DNA of 64,000 nt from contig CM049319.1 of the NCBI GenBank assembly GCA_026874595.1, positions 63,186,917 to 63,250,916 on the forward strand. The letters are read 5' to 3'. Shown one piece after another: positions 36,398-46,383 of this stretch. This stretch comes from Sipunculus nudus (Eukaryota; Annelida; Sipuncula; Golfingiida; Sipunculidae). Position numbers and translations under genes: made by a program. The stretch's first letter is position 1. Every line of letters begins with the position of its first letter. The notes beneath the pieces are model-generated. The model made no database searches and had not been told where the DNA came from. It saw only the letters and a program-made list of their open reading frames with translations.

Positions 36398-38682
36398 GTA
36401 TCCCCAGACAAAGTCGGGGGATACTATGTTTTCAAACCGGTCCCGCCGCCGCCGCCGCCGCCGCATATGAATCTTGTTGGCGCGATAACCCAAAAAATAT
36501 TTCACGGAACTTTACCAAACTTGGTATATGTATAGATATGGGTAAGAGGACGACGCCTATATAAAATGAGGTCATGACCTTTACTAGGAGAGTGTCCTTG
36601 ACCTTGAATAGGTCCAATTTGGGGAAAATCCCACAAATTCTTAAATATCTCAAGAAATCTTGCATGGATTTATCCCAAAATCAAGTTGATGGAAGATCAT
36701 GGATAGGGTTGTCATGTTCCAGAAACTGGTGACGCCACCTATTATTCTTTACTTGTTTTCGTGCCGTTTAATACCCCCAAAATTGCCACGTTACAGCACT
36801 GTGAGCATTATAAGTCAAAAACTAATGGACAGATTTATTTTATATTATGCATATACATAGGTATGGGTTATGGGATGATGCTTATTCAAATTGGGGTCAT
36901 GACCTTCCCTATGATAGTGGCCTTGACCTTGAATATTGCCATATATGGTGAAAATCACACACCTCTTATGATATCTCCAGTGTTGATAGCCATATGGATT
37001 TCAAACATGACTTATGTATGGCCCACCACTAAAGTAAGAACCCTATAGGTTCTAGGGTCATGAGGTCAAAGGTCAAGGTCACTGGACTGGCATTTTAAAA
37101 GATACTGTGGATGCATTTTAAGCCAAACTTTCATCCCAGGTCTTCCATCTTGAATATATAGCTCACTTGCCAATAATGGATGATCCATATAAATTTTGGG
37201 GTCACAAGGTCAAAGGTCAAGGCCACAGGAGCTGTCTGTCCAAAAATTAGTTTCTGGATGATAATTCCTGCTTTTATTGATGTAATGATTTCAAAATTGA
37301 CTTATATATGTCCCATTGAAAAAAGCAAGACCCAAATTGATTTTGGGGTCATGAGGTCAAAGGTCAAGGTCACAGGAAACCTCTTTAAAAAGATTGTGGA
37401 TGCATTTTCAGCCAAACAATTCATCTCAGATCTTTCATCTTGCACATATAGTTCACCTGCCAAGAGTGGAAGACCCCTATCAATTTTGAGGTCACAAGGT
37501 CAAAGGTGAAGGTCACAGGAGCCATATGTCCAAAAATTAGTTTCTGGATGATAATTCCTGCTTTTATTGATGTATGGATTTCAAACTTGACTTATATATG
37601 TCCCATTGGAAAAGCAAGACCCAAATTGATTTTGGGGTCATGAGGTCAAAGGTCAAGGTCACAGGACACATCTTTAAAAAGATGTGGATGCATTTTCAGC
37701 CAAACATTTCATCTCAGATCTTTCATCTTGCACATATAGTTCACCTGCCAAGAGAGGAAGAACCCTATCAATTTTGAGGTCACAAGGTCAAAGGTGAAGG
37801 TCACAGGAGCCATCTGTCCAAAAATTAGTTTCTGGATGATAATTCCTTCTTTTATTGATGTTTGGATTTCAAACTTGACTTGTATTTGACCCATTGGAAA
37901 AGCAAGACCGGAATTGAATTTGGGGTCATGAGGTCAAAGGTCAAGGTCACAGGAAACCTCTATAAAAAGATTGTGGATGCATTTTCAGCCAAACAATTCA
38001 TCTCAGATCTTTCATCTTGCACATATAGTTCACCTGCCAAGAGTGGAAGACCCCTAACAATTTTGAGGTCACAAGGTCAAAGGTGAAGGTCACAGGAGCC
38101 ATATGTCCAAAAATTAGTTTCTGGATGATAATTTCTGCTTTTATTGATGTATGGATTTCAAACTTGACTTATATATGCCCCTTTTGAAAAGCAAGACCCA
38201 AATTGATTTTGGGGTCATGAGGTCAAAGGTCAAGGTCACATCTTTAAAAAGATGTGGATGCATTTTCAGCCAAACATTTCATCTCAGATCTTTCATCTTG
38301 CACATATAGTTCACCTGCCAAGAGAGGAAGAACCCTATCAATTTTGAGGTCACAAGGTCAAAGGTGAAGGTCACAGGAGCCATCTGTCCAAAAATTAGTT
38401 TCTGGATGATAATTCCATCTTTTACTGATGAATGGATTTCAAACTTGGCTTTGTTATTGACCCATTAGAAAAGCAAGACCCAAATTGATTTTGGGGTTAT
38501 GAGATGAAAGGTCAAGGTCACAGGACACATCTTTAAAAAGATCAAGGTCACAGGACCAACATCTTCAACAAGATGGTGGATCGTTAGATGGAATAAACAA
38601 TAAATATGCCAAGTGTAAGTATATGCTGCTAAAAATGGGGGTCTGTTCTTGTAGGAGGGGGGCCTACTATGTCTGGGGATAC
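36398..38682 (+). mobile_element. Element with GTATCCCCAGACA-x-AGT inverted ends and a tandem-repeat core
   Basis: Left end GTATCCCCAGACAAAGT at 36398. The right end reads, on the minus strand from 38682, GTATCCCCAGACATAGT, 16 of 17 identical. A (CCG)n run sits at 36443-36464. A GGTGACGCCACCT motif at 36729 links it to the 40.8-41.8 kb and 58.6-59.3 kb repeats. The middle is the 289-bp array. No transposase seen. Confidence 0.6.
36910..38560 (+). repeat. About 289-bp tandem array, A-B-A-B higher order
   Basis: GTCACAAGGTCAAAGG restarts at 37201, 37491, 37779, 38068 and 38349 (steps 290, 288, 289, 281), with a diverged unit to the left from about 36910. Type A units (37201, 37779) carry AGGAAACCTCT, then AAAAAGATTGTGG and GAGTGGAAGACCCCT. 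Type B units (37491, 38068) carry ATCTTTAAAAAGATGTGG and GAGAGGAAGAACCCT. The last unit is a partial hybrid. Each unit has two AGGTCAAAGGT[C/G]A blocks about 144 bp apart. Open frames (for example 37180-37509) are repeat translations. Confidence 0.9.
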
Positions 38683-39237
38683 TCTGGCACCTGCGGTGCC
38701 AAGAAATGTCTAGTTTATTTTCATATATTTATAATGAATGACCATCTTTTGTCAGTAGATAGGGTAACCTTTTTTTGCTGATGATATGAATTTTCCCGTT
38801 TTTTTTTTCACTGGTAACAACAGTGTCATAGAGTTACCATTTTTTTTTTTAACAATAACTATATGCCAAAATACATTTATTTACCGCCATACATGTGGAA
38901 ACATGAGTAACTGGGACACACTAATCAAAAACTGCATTTGTGTCTCCTCACAATATTTAGTTTTTATAAATTCAGCATATGCAGATATTTAGCTAAAAAC
39001 AAGCATAACAAAAGTTTACAAATTTTCCATGCATTTTGGATGTGGTTGGCTTTATATTCGCAAGGCTAATCTAGGCGAATTCTTGATTTTTAACGTTTTG
39101 CGAGACTTTTATTTTCGCGATTGAACCAAAATGCATACATTATATCAAGTAATGTTTGTTTTCATGGGCCAGTGCCGATACCATACATATTTTAGACAGG
39201 TGATTAACCAATCATGTTTTCAAATGTGTGATAACTA
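38683..39237. other. No gene recognised
   Basis: AT-rich with short ORFs only. Confidence 0.35.
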
Positions 39238-39415
39238 CAGTGAAATCTCGCTAACACGACCACCTGCAGGACTGGCCAAGGTGGTCGCGTTAGCGGGGTG
39301 GTCGTGTTAGCGGGAGGTTTATATGATAATTTACATTAGTCCGGGACCATGAGATATGGTCGTCTTAGCGGGGGTGGTCGTGATAGCGGGGTGGTCGTCA
39401 GACGAGATTTCACTG
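39238..39415. mobile_element. pogo-like MITE with TA duplication
   Basis: TA (39236-39237), then CAGTGAAATCTCG. The right end is the exact inverse CGAGATTTCACTG followed by TA (39416-39417). The inside has GGTGGTCGTGTTAGCGGG-type units repeated at least four times in both orientations. 178 bp, non-coding. CAGT ends with TA target duplication and an AATCTCGCTAA motif are typical of pogo/Tigger-class elements. Confidence 0.8.
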
Positions 39416-40080
39416 TAGTTTGTTTGTGCAGATGCATCATTATTCATTTAATTCCATTGGGTATCTTATTCCCGAGCATTTCACGTGTTATTTCACATTT
39501 GTGAATATCGTGAAATTAAACCCTCGTGAACAAAAAGGTAACTACAGTGCTATACGGAAATATATAATAAAACTCAAGCATATAAAAAGCAATCAATTTC
39601 TTTTAAGTTTGTATGCCTAGAGTTACAATAGTAACAGGTAGACTGGTACCCTGCTCTATTATTGCTCTTAGCCAGACATATGTCAGGGTAGAGACTGCGA
39701 TCTGGTAGAATCAGAGTTTCTACTGGTAGAAACTACGATCGGAGTCTCTGCTGGTAGAAACCACGATCAGAATCTCTACCAGTAGAAACTCCAATTCTAC
39801 TGGTAGAGACTCCAATCTCAGTTCCTACCAGCAGAAACTGTGATCAATCCAGGATCACCTATAAAGCATACCTTTCAGATGCGGCATCTATCAATGAAAA
39901 GAAAATGAACACTTTCATAATCATACTTTATTATACACAAGAACACGGCAGTTTCTACCCGTCTTTATTCATTGAATTGTACTTTATAATACACAAGAAC
40001 ACTGTGGTTTCTGAAAAAAATCTTTGTTCATTGAATTGTACTTTATTATACATAATAACACTTAGACCCCCCCCCCCCCC

Positions 40081-40330
40081 AAAAAAAAAGCTATTGTTTT
40101 TGGGCACTTTTTTCAGAAATCAGTGCGGGTGGGCTGTATTTTATTTTTACCTTTTTTTGTATGTTTTGATAAATATTAACTGCTAAACAGGTAAAAGCAC
40201 TACATAAATTGTATTATTTATGTTCTTGAAAAATAAAATCAAAATAAAATTTTTTGATGGGGGATGGGGTTAAAATTGACGCGGGCAGTGCCTGAGAACC
40301 ATACCTTTTATTTTTTTTTTGGCCTTAGGT
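40081..40330 (+). repeat. Fold-back MITE family, copy 3
   Basis: Right arm intact (GCGGGCAGTGCCTGAGAACC, then ATACCTTTTA..TTGGCC). The left arm is degraded beside a C11 run at about 40069-40080. The interior ATTGTATTATTTATGTTCTT matches the other copies. Confidence 0.7.
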
Positions 40331-40795
40331 TTCCAAACTACTTAATTCATTCATAGTTAATTATACATAAGAACTCTCTGGTTTCTAAACTACTTATTTC
40401 ATTCATTATTTTACATATAAGAACACTTTGGTTTCTAAACTACTTAAATCTTTTAATGCAGAGTTTACTTCGCACAAGAACTTTACACAAGACATTTCTT
40501 AACATCTTTTTCATTGAATGCACTTTTCTACACACAGGAACACTGGTTTCTGAACTATATCACAACTTTGTCATTTATGACCAAAAATGAAAGCTTTCAT
40601 AATCAATAAATTCTTTATTCAATAATTCACATCTATTTTACATACGGACATTGTGATAAATTTCTGTAAGTAATACTGTCACATTTATAAATTACAATGT
40701 GTGAAATAATTACAGCTTTTTCTGGCACACCCAAACAGATGATGGGTGACATTTTGTTGAACATGAGAGTCCTGTCTTTTTATATTTACATGTTT

Positions 40796-41830
40796 TCAGT
40801 CGGACGCCGCCGCCGCCGCGTAGGTGTCCGGAGAACTCTTCCGTAACCGCTGGGGGAATTTTACGAAACCCGGGATTATGTTCGGGTCACATGTAAACTG
40901 CTGCGCCCTGATTTTGTTTTGATCTCTGACCTTTCCTCTGCGCCCTGCGTCCATTTGTGCGTCTGTTTCCACACATACACCCACATATCTTGGGAACCGT
41001 TTGACCGCTCAGGCTAAAAAGTTTACACAAATGTAGCCCTTGGGTAGCTTTATGACATACACTAAAAATGGTGGCGCCACCTGCAACCATTTTTGCACAC
41101 CGTCCGTCTGTTTGTCTGCCGTGGGATAAAATCAATAATATCTCGGCAGTGGTTTGACATATCCACCTAAAATTTTGCAGGTTTATACATCCTGGATAGC
41201 TTTCTCAATTTTGTAACAGGTGGCGCCACCTACATTCATGTTCACGCTGCAGACATCCAAGCTCATATCTCGGGAACCGTTTGACCGATTAGGCCAAAAT
41301 TTTGCATGTGTATAGATATCACATAGCTCTTCATCATATGCAAAACTGGTGGCACCTCCTGCAACCTAAAATCTTGCAGGTTTATACATCCTGGACAGCT
41401 TTCTGGGTTTTATGACAGGTGGCGCCACCTATATTCTAGTTTACGCTGCAGACATCCAAGCTCATATCTCGGGAACCGTTTGACCGATTAGGCCAAAATT
41501 TTGCATGTGTATAGATATCACATAGCTCTTTATCATATACAAAACTGGAGGAGCCACCTGCAACCATTTTTGCACAGCGTCTGTCTGTTTGTTTGCCGTG
41601 GGCTAAAATCACTCATATCTCTGTAGTAGTTTGACTTATCTGCATAAAGATTTTGCGTGTTTATACATCTTGGATTGCTTTCTCGACTTTTTTTGGCAGG
41701 TTGCGCCACCTGCATTTATTGACAGCTTTCTGCATTTGTGGTAGGTGGCGCAACCTACATATACATTTTGCCTGCAGACATTCATGCTAATATGCAACAC
41801 AACTCACTCTATTTTTTCATGCCACTCAAT
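40796..41830 (+). repeat. Tandem repeat array with GGTGGCGCCACC palindromes
   Basis: Begins with (CCG)n at about 40806-40819. CATATCTCGGGAACCGTTTG, then ACCGATTAGGCCAAAATTTTG recurs at about 41266 and 41464 (198 bp apart), with a looser version at 40986. GGTGGCGCCACCT or close variants lie near 41072, 41220, 41418, 41549, 41699 and 41742. CACCGTCCGTCTGTTTGTCTG occurs near 41098 and a variant near 41577. Non-coding. Confidence 0.8.
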
Positions 41831-42427
41831 CCATGCCTCACTTCACCCGTTCCACTCTGATTTCGGCGGATACACGTAGTCACTTGTCGACTACCCGTAT
41901 TCTAGTTTTAAGTATGAAAACAAGTCACATATTTAATTTTTAAATATATCCCTTAAACAATATTTTTGTTACTGTATTTCCTATCCAAATTTGTGACTTT
42001 TCTTCCTATGACCTTTTTTTTTACAAGCATAGAAACTTGTTTGGGGATTGCACAAACATTGTTAGAGTTCCTATCAGTAGAATTGAAGTTCCTACCAGTA
42101 GAATCGCAGTTTCTGCTGGTAGGAACTGTGATTGGAGTATCTACCAGTAGAATCGGAGTTTCTATTGGTAGAGATTCTGATCGTAGTTTCTACCAGCAGA
42201 GACTCCGATCATAGTTTCTAACTGTAGACACATACATTGGCCTATAGAGCAGCGGTGCCTATAATAGAGCGGGGTACCAGTCTATGTTCCAGGTCGCAAA
42301 AAAAAAGGTTGCGGTCGCTCAAAAAGAAGGGGTCTGAATCAGGCGTTCCCAAGCAAATCTATCCCGGTACACAGACTCAATTTTTCTACGTTGTTATATG
42401 GATCTGTATGTAGATAAACCATGATAA

Positions 42428-42672
42428 CCTTGCAACGAAAGACTGCGTGACCAGAGGTTGGATCTTGCACATTCATTAAAATTGCCAAACAAGAAGAAGA
42501 AACATACAAGAAGAATGACATTGTTGAAGTGCGAAAAATTGCCAGTTGGCGTGCGCTATGTTTGTTTTGTACCAATTATGGCGCCCGATGCAAGCTTATT
42601 TGCCCTATGCACGCTCATTTGCGCCTGTGCACCGGATGTAACCAAACAATTGTAATACCAAATATTGGCGGA
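42428..42672 (-). repeat. About 330-bp dispersed repeat, copy 3 (partial)
   Basis: Minus strand: CAAGATCCAACCTCTGGTCA, then CGCAGTC, and ATAAGCTTGCATCGGGCG, match 13814-14140. Confidence 0.7.
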
Positions 42673-42798
42673 TACCATAATGATTTAAGGAGAAACACCC
42701 ATATTTCACGTATATTTAACATACCTGGGTGTACATAAATAGATCCCTTTAACAACTCTAGCACCACTTCCTTTCAGAGGCAGAATCTGCTTTTTCTT

Positions 42799-42861
42799 CC
42801 AGTGGCGTAAATTTATCTTCCTGGGGGGGGGGGGGGGGGGTTGGAGGAGGGGGGGGGGGGT
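42799..42861 (+). repeat. Shared repeat terminus plus two G runs
   Basis: CCAGTGGCGTAAATTTATCTTCC, split here as CCAGTGGCGTAA and ATTTATCTTCC, followed by G19 and, after TTGGAGGA, G12. Same terminus as at 1503-1537. Confidence 0.55.
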
Positions 42862-42934
42862 TGGACTCGCCGGCATGGGAGGAGGAAGGATGATCAAAGT
42901 TTGTACGAGACAACTTGATATGTATATTTATATA

Positions 42935-43700
42935 CAGTAGAATCCACCTAATTGCATAATTGCATATATAATTTGCCAGACAAATCAATTGCAAATCTCC
43001 TGGTCAGTGGGGACGCCATGGCATTCTGCTGTGTCATCAATGGCAATGTAGTTAGCAAAGTCTTCAGAAGACAAGATCGGTGGTAGCTCCATCATCTTGA
43101 GCTGTTACTGATTCCACTGTAGGTGTACAGAAGCTGGCTTTACTGAAACGGTTGACAAAAGTAGGTGTGCTGACTAGTTTTCATCACCTTTGAGGGAAGC
43201 GGCAAACATCGTACAGAATCAAAGGCAATGTTCATAATCTTTTGATCTCTTTATTAATGAGCTGACACGTAGATAAACAAACTCTGGATTTCACAACAAA
43301 AAAGGGAAGCGGACAGCATCATACAACATCAAGGGAGGATTAATTATTCAAGCCAGGTTCTAACAAGGCATTAATTAATTGTGCCCCGCATGTGCTTGAC
43401 TAGAGCTCAATCAGTGGAGCTCGTGCCCCGGTCCCACTCACACCCGAGCGCAATCAGTTAAATAGTAGTCCGTCACGTGTCACTGGAGCGCGAATGTAAG
43501 ACTGGCTTGCAGTTAGCAGGAGTACTGGAACAAAAATCACGTAATTTCCCTTGCAGTTGCCCGGAATTTGCAACTGACCGAATTGCATTTAGCCGAAGGA
43601 ATATAGTGGCTTTTTTCAGGAAATGGTTTTAGTTTTCAAAAATACTTGCAACAACTGCTTGTTTGCGATTGGCCGACTTGCAATTGGCTGGAGGCGACTG
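42935..43700 (-). mobile_element. pogo-like transposon remnant with TA duplication
   Basis: TA, then CAGTAGAATCCACCTAATTG at the left end. The right end on the minus strand is CAGTCGCCTCCAGCCAATTG, with TA at 43701-43702. About 15 of 20 bases match. The AATTGCA motif recurs at both ends, with GAATTGCATTTAGCCG inside. A minus-strand transposase C-terminal fragment lies at 43005-43180. 766 bp, internally deleted. Confidence 0.7.
43005..43180 (-). pseudogene. pogo/Tigger transposase C-terminal fragment
   Basis: The minus-strand translation gives FVNRFSKASF, which fits the I-x-N-x-F-x-KAGF segment after the DDE domain, then TPTVESVTAQDDGA. After a frameshift it gives SSEDFANYIAIDDTAECHG and VPTDQEI, the usual acidic tail and T-x-EEI block. 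The catalytic domain is deleted. Frame changes make it non-functional. Confidence 0.5.
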
Positions 43701-43702
43701 TA

Positions 43703-44554
43703 TATCTATGTTATTGTTTGTGTGAGGAATGTCTATAATATTACAATGAACTGTGTTTAAAAAATATTGGTATTATATGTCTACTTATATGATTACTTCT
43801 ATTATATGAGCAAAAATTTGAGCAGAGATTCTTATCAAAGGAAATACAAAACGCATTTCCGTTCTCTTGGTGTCATGCCGTTCGTTAACAGGACAAAAAT
43901 CATAAGCGTAACTTCCCTTGCCCATTTATTATAATTGTGTCATTATTCATCAGTCTGGCCGTGATTGAAATAATATTAAGTTTACCGGCTGTTTACAGCG
44001 ATAGTATTATCAAAATAATATTAAGTTTACCAGCTGTTTTCAGCGATACTATGGACGGTAATTGCGGTGCAGTTTTCGTCGTTTCCAGTTTGATAGTCAA
44101 AGTAGGCCTTATCGGTATAATCAGAATGTCCATCCTAAGTCATGCTTTCACGAGTTCCCCAAAAGAAATCTTATAAATTTACTGCTGCATCCCGCACCAT
44201 TTAATAAATTATAAGGTCCTCCAAGGGATCCATTGTCAGTAGTGGCGTGTCACTTTGGTATAAATTGCCCCCTAAACGAAGGCCAAAAACTGTGCCCTTT
44301 CTGTATGACCGGAGACTGCTTAATGGGGACATCCTATGAATATTTAAGCGAGAATGATTATTTATTCATACTTTTAAGTCACCCTACGTGAAGTAACATG
44401 TCGCACGCATGCATTACTCATGAGCAGAGTTCCACGCATTTAATAAATAATTTAGTTCATGTGACTTCCTCCTTCCGATAATGAAATGTCGACCTAAACT
44501 ATTGACATATTTCTGCGGGAGGTCGATATGTATGAGCAGAGGATCTTTACAATG

Positions 44555-44557
<3 letters not shown>
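43703..44557. other. No gene recognised
   Basis: A short direct repeat, AATAATATTAAGTTTACC, occurs twice 57 bp apart near 43970-44030. Otherwise short ORFs only. Confidence 0.35.

Positions 44558-44595
<38 letters not shown>
44558..44595. repeat. (TA)n microsatellite
   Basis: About 38 bases of TA. Confidence 0.95.
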
Positions 44596-44598
<3 letters not shown>

Positions 44599-44669
44599 GG
44601 TGTATGTGTGTATTGAGTATGAGCTTTTCTATACCTTAAATCATCCTTTTAATTGAATAATAATCTTAC

Positions 44670-44674
<5 letters not shown>

Positions 44675-44729
<55 letters not shown>

Positions 44730-44841
44730 GAATTAGAACAATAAGAAGAAGAAAATTAAGAAGAAATACAACTACTATTACTACCTCTTCTTCTTGTTCT
44801 TATAATGATAATAATAATAATGATAAAAATAATAATAATAG
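44675..44841. repeat. (AAT)n tract with a LINE-tail-like insert
   Basis: AAT units to about 44728, then AATACGAATTAGAACAATAAG, split here as AATACGAATTAG and AACAATAAG, then AGAAGAAAATTAAGAAGAAA, and again AAT units. The middle piece recurs at 46066-46120. Confidence 0.85.
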
Positions 44842-45886
44842 TGTAACCTTGCAGATCAGGACAGAAAAGAAATATGTAGGAACTATATATGTTTTTGGGA
44901 TGATGTGTTATCTGCCTGGTGTAAATACAATTATCATGTTCCAGTTGTGTATGATGATATAATACGGCAAGGGTTGTGGTTTAATTCTCATATCAGGATA
45001 AATAACAGAGTAGTTTTCTATAGGAAACTATTTGATGCTGGAGTGAAATATATTAAAGATATAGTCAGTACTTCACAGTCAGATTCAGTTTGGATGAGTT
45101 ATTAAGGGTTTTGTGATAAGTATAATGTACATATTGATTTCCTTAGCTACCATGGACTATTAAGGGCAATTCCAGAAACATGGGAAAGTACTATAAAAAG
45201 TCACGATAGGCTCACAGCATTATCGCCAAGTATTAGTTTAGTGGATAGACTTATAACCAAAAAAGATGGCACAAAACAAGTGTATGCAGATATATTAAAG
45301 AAAATTTCAGAAAAACCATACAATACGATTTTAAAATGGAACAAAGAATTTAATGGTGAAATAGAAAATAAGATATTAAAAGGATTTGAAAATTTATATT
45401 CATCAACAATATCTAGTAAACTGCAATATTTTCAGTTTATAATCCTGCACCGCAGAGTGACACTGAACCCTTTCTTGTTCAGGATTAAGAAAATAGATCA
45501 TAATAAGTGTTCCTTCTGCAAATCTTGTGAAGAAACATTATTACACTTTTTCTGGAAATGTGATTTCACGAAACTTTTGTGGAGAGATATATTGTTGGAG
45601 TTAAAGCAACATGGTTCAGTCAGTTCCACATACAGATGGTCTGTAGAGAATGTTATTTTAGGGTGCGATGATGATAACTGGATGAACTTTTTAACATCGA
45701 TGGTAAAGAGGTATTTATATATTACTAGATGTGGTAATGAAAAGCCAACGAAAGGGGGGGGGGGGGGGGGTTCAATATTTTATTAAAGCCACATTGAATA
45801 TTGAGAAAGAAATTGCAATAAAAAATGACAAGTTAAACCAACACCATATTAAGTGGGCACCAATACTGTGTATACTCGAAGAGTAA
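44842..45886 (+). pseudogene. L1/Tx1-like LINE ORF2, C-terminal part
   Basis: Continuous frame from ADQDRKEICRNY to GGGGSIFY, with one TAA at 45103. It contains ICFWDDVLSAWCKYNY, IRQGLWFNSHIRINNRVVFY and AIPETWESTI, fitting the post-RT region of Tx1/L1 elements. It then has CSFCKSCEETLLHFFWKC (45508-45561), a C-x2-C-x8-H-x4-C zinc knuckle typical of LINE ORF2 C-termini. A G17-18 run at 45754-45771 shifts the frame. Beyond it ATLNIEKEIAIKNDKL and WAPILCILEE continue to a TAA at 45884. The RT and endonuclease are missing (5' truncation at an AAT tract). Only one stop and one slip suggest a relatively young copy. Confidence 0.8.
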
Positions 45887-46035
45887 CTAAATAATTGTTT
45901 AATTTTATCAAAAAGGTAAACTTAGTTAAAAAGGATGCTGAAAATGATCGTATTATTGTGAAGGTTCAATATGTATTTGTATGTTTTTATGTATGTGTGT
46001 ATGTTGTATATTTTCTTTTTGTATGATAAAAAAAA
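45887..46035 (+). mobile_element. 3' UTR of the LINE
   Basis: AT-rich non-coding sequence between the ORF2 stop and an (AATGAT/AAT)n tail. Likely the LINE 3' UTR, inferred from position. Confidence 0.45.
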
Positions 46036-46066
<31 letters not shown>

Positions 46067-46142
46067 TAATACGAATAAGAATAATCATAAGAAGAAAATT
46101 AAGAAGAAATACTACCCTACCACCACTTCTATTAATAATAAT

Positions 46143-46213
<71 letters not shown>

Positions 46214-46260
46214 TAATAACAATAATGCTTATTATAAATACTACTACTATTACTACTAAT
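46036..46260. repeat. (AAT)n tract
   Basis: AATGAT and AAT units, interrupted at 46066-46130 by a piece nearly identical to 44728-44785. A long pure (AAT)n run spans about 46136-46215. Confidence 0.95.
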
Positions 46261-46329
46261 AAACCATATGTAGGCCCCTTAGACGAAAAAGATAATGATG
46301 GTGAAGAAGATACAGAAGAAACAGAAAAC

Positions 46330-46365
46330 CAAGGACTTTTATTATTATTATTATTATTATTAGTA
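46330..46365. repeat. (ATT)n tract
   Basis: About ten ATT units. Confidence 0.85.
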
Positions 46366-46383
46366 ATGTTAGTACTAGTTTAA

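Larger units (their letters stand above)
39639..42284. mobile_element. 2.6-kb element with about 220-bp inverted ends built of short palindromes
   Basis: Left end TAGACTGGTACCCTGCTCTA; right end, minus strand, TAGACTGGTACCCCGCTCTA. Further in, the two ends stay alike for about 220 bp: GATCGGAGTCTCTGCTGGTA, GATCAGAATCTCTACCA, AAACTCC-x-ATTCTACTGG, CAGTTCCTACCAGCAG. These arms consist of CTACTGGTAG/CTACCAGTAG palindromes at 24-27-bp spacing. A third terminus copy is at 49066-49117. The interior holds a fold-back MITE copy and the array at 40796-41830. No transposase seen, so probably non-autonomous or a composite. Confidence 0.7.

Noticed and set aside
37180-38086. ORFs of 60-109 codons on the plus strand
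   Set aside because: They recur with the 289-bp tandem units and are repeat translations.
46039-46383. Ile/Asn/Leu-rich ORFs
   Set aside because: Translations of (AAT)n and (ATT)n tracts.
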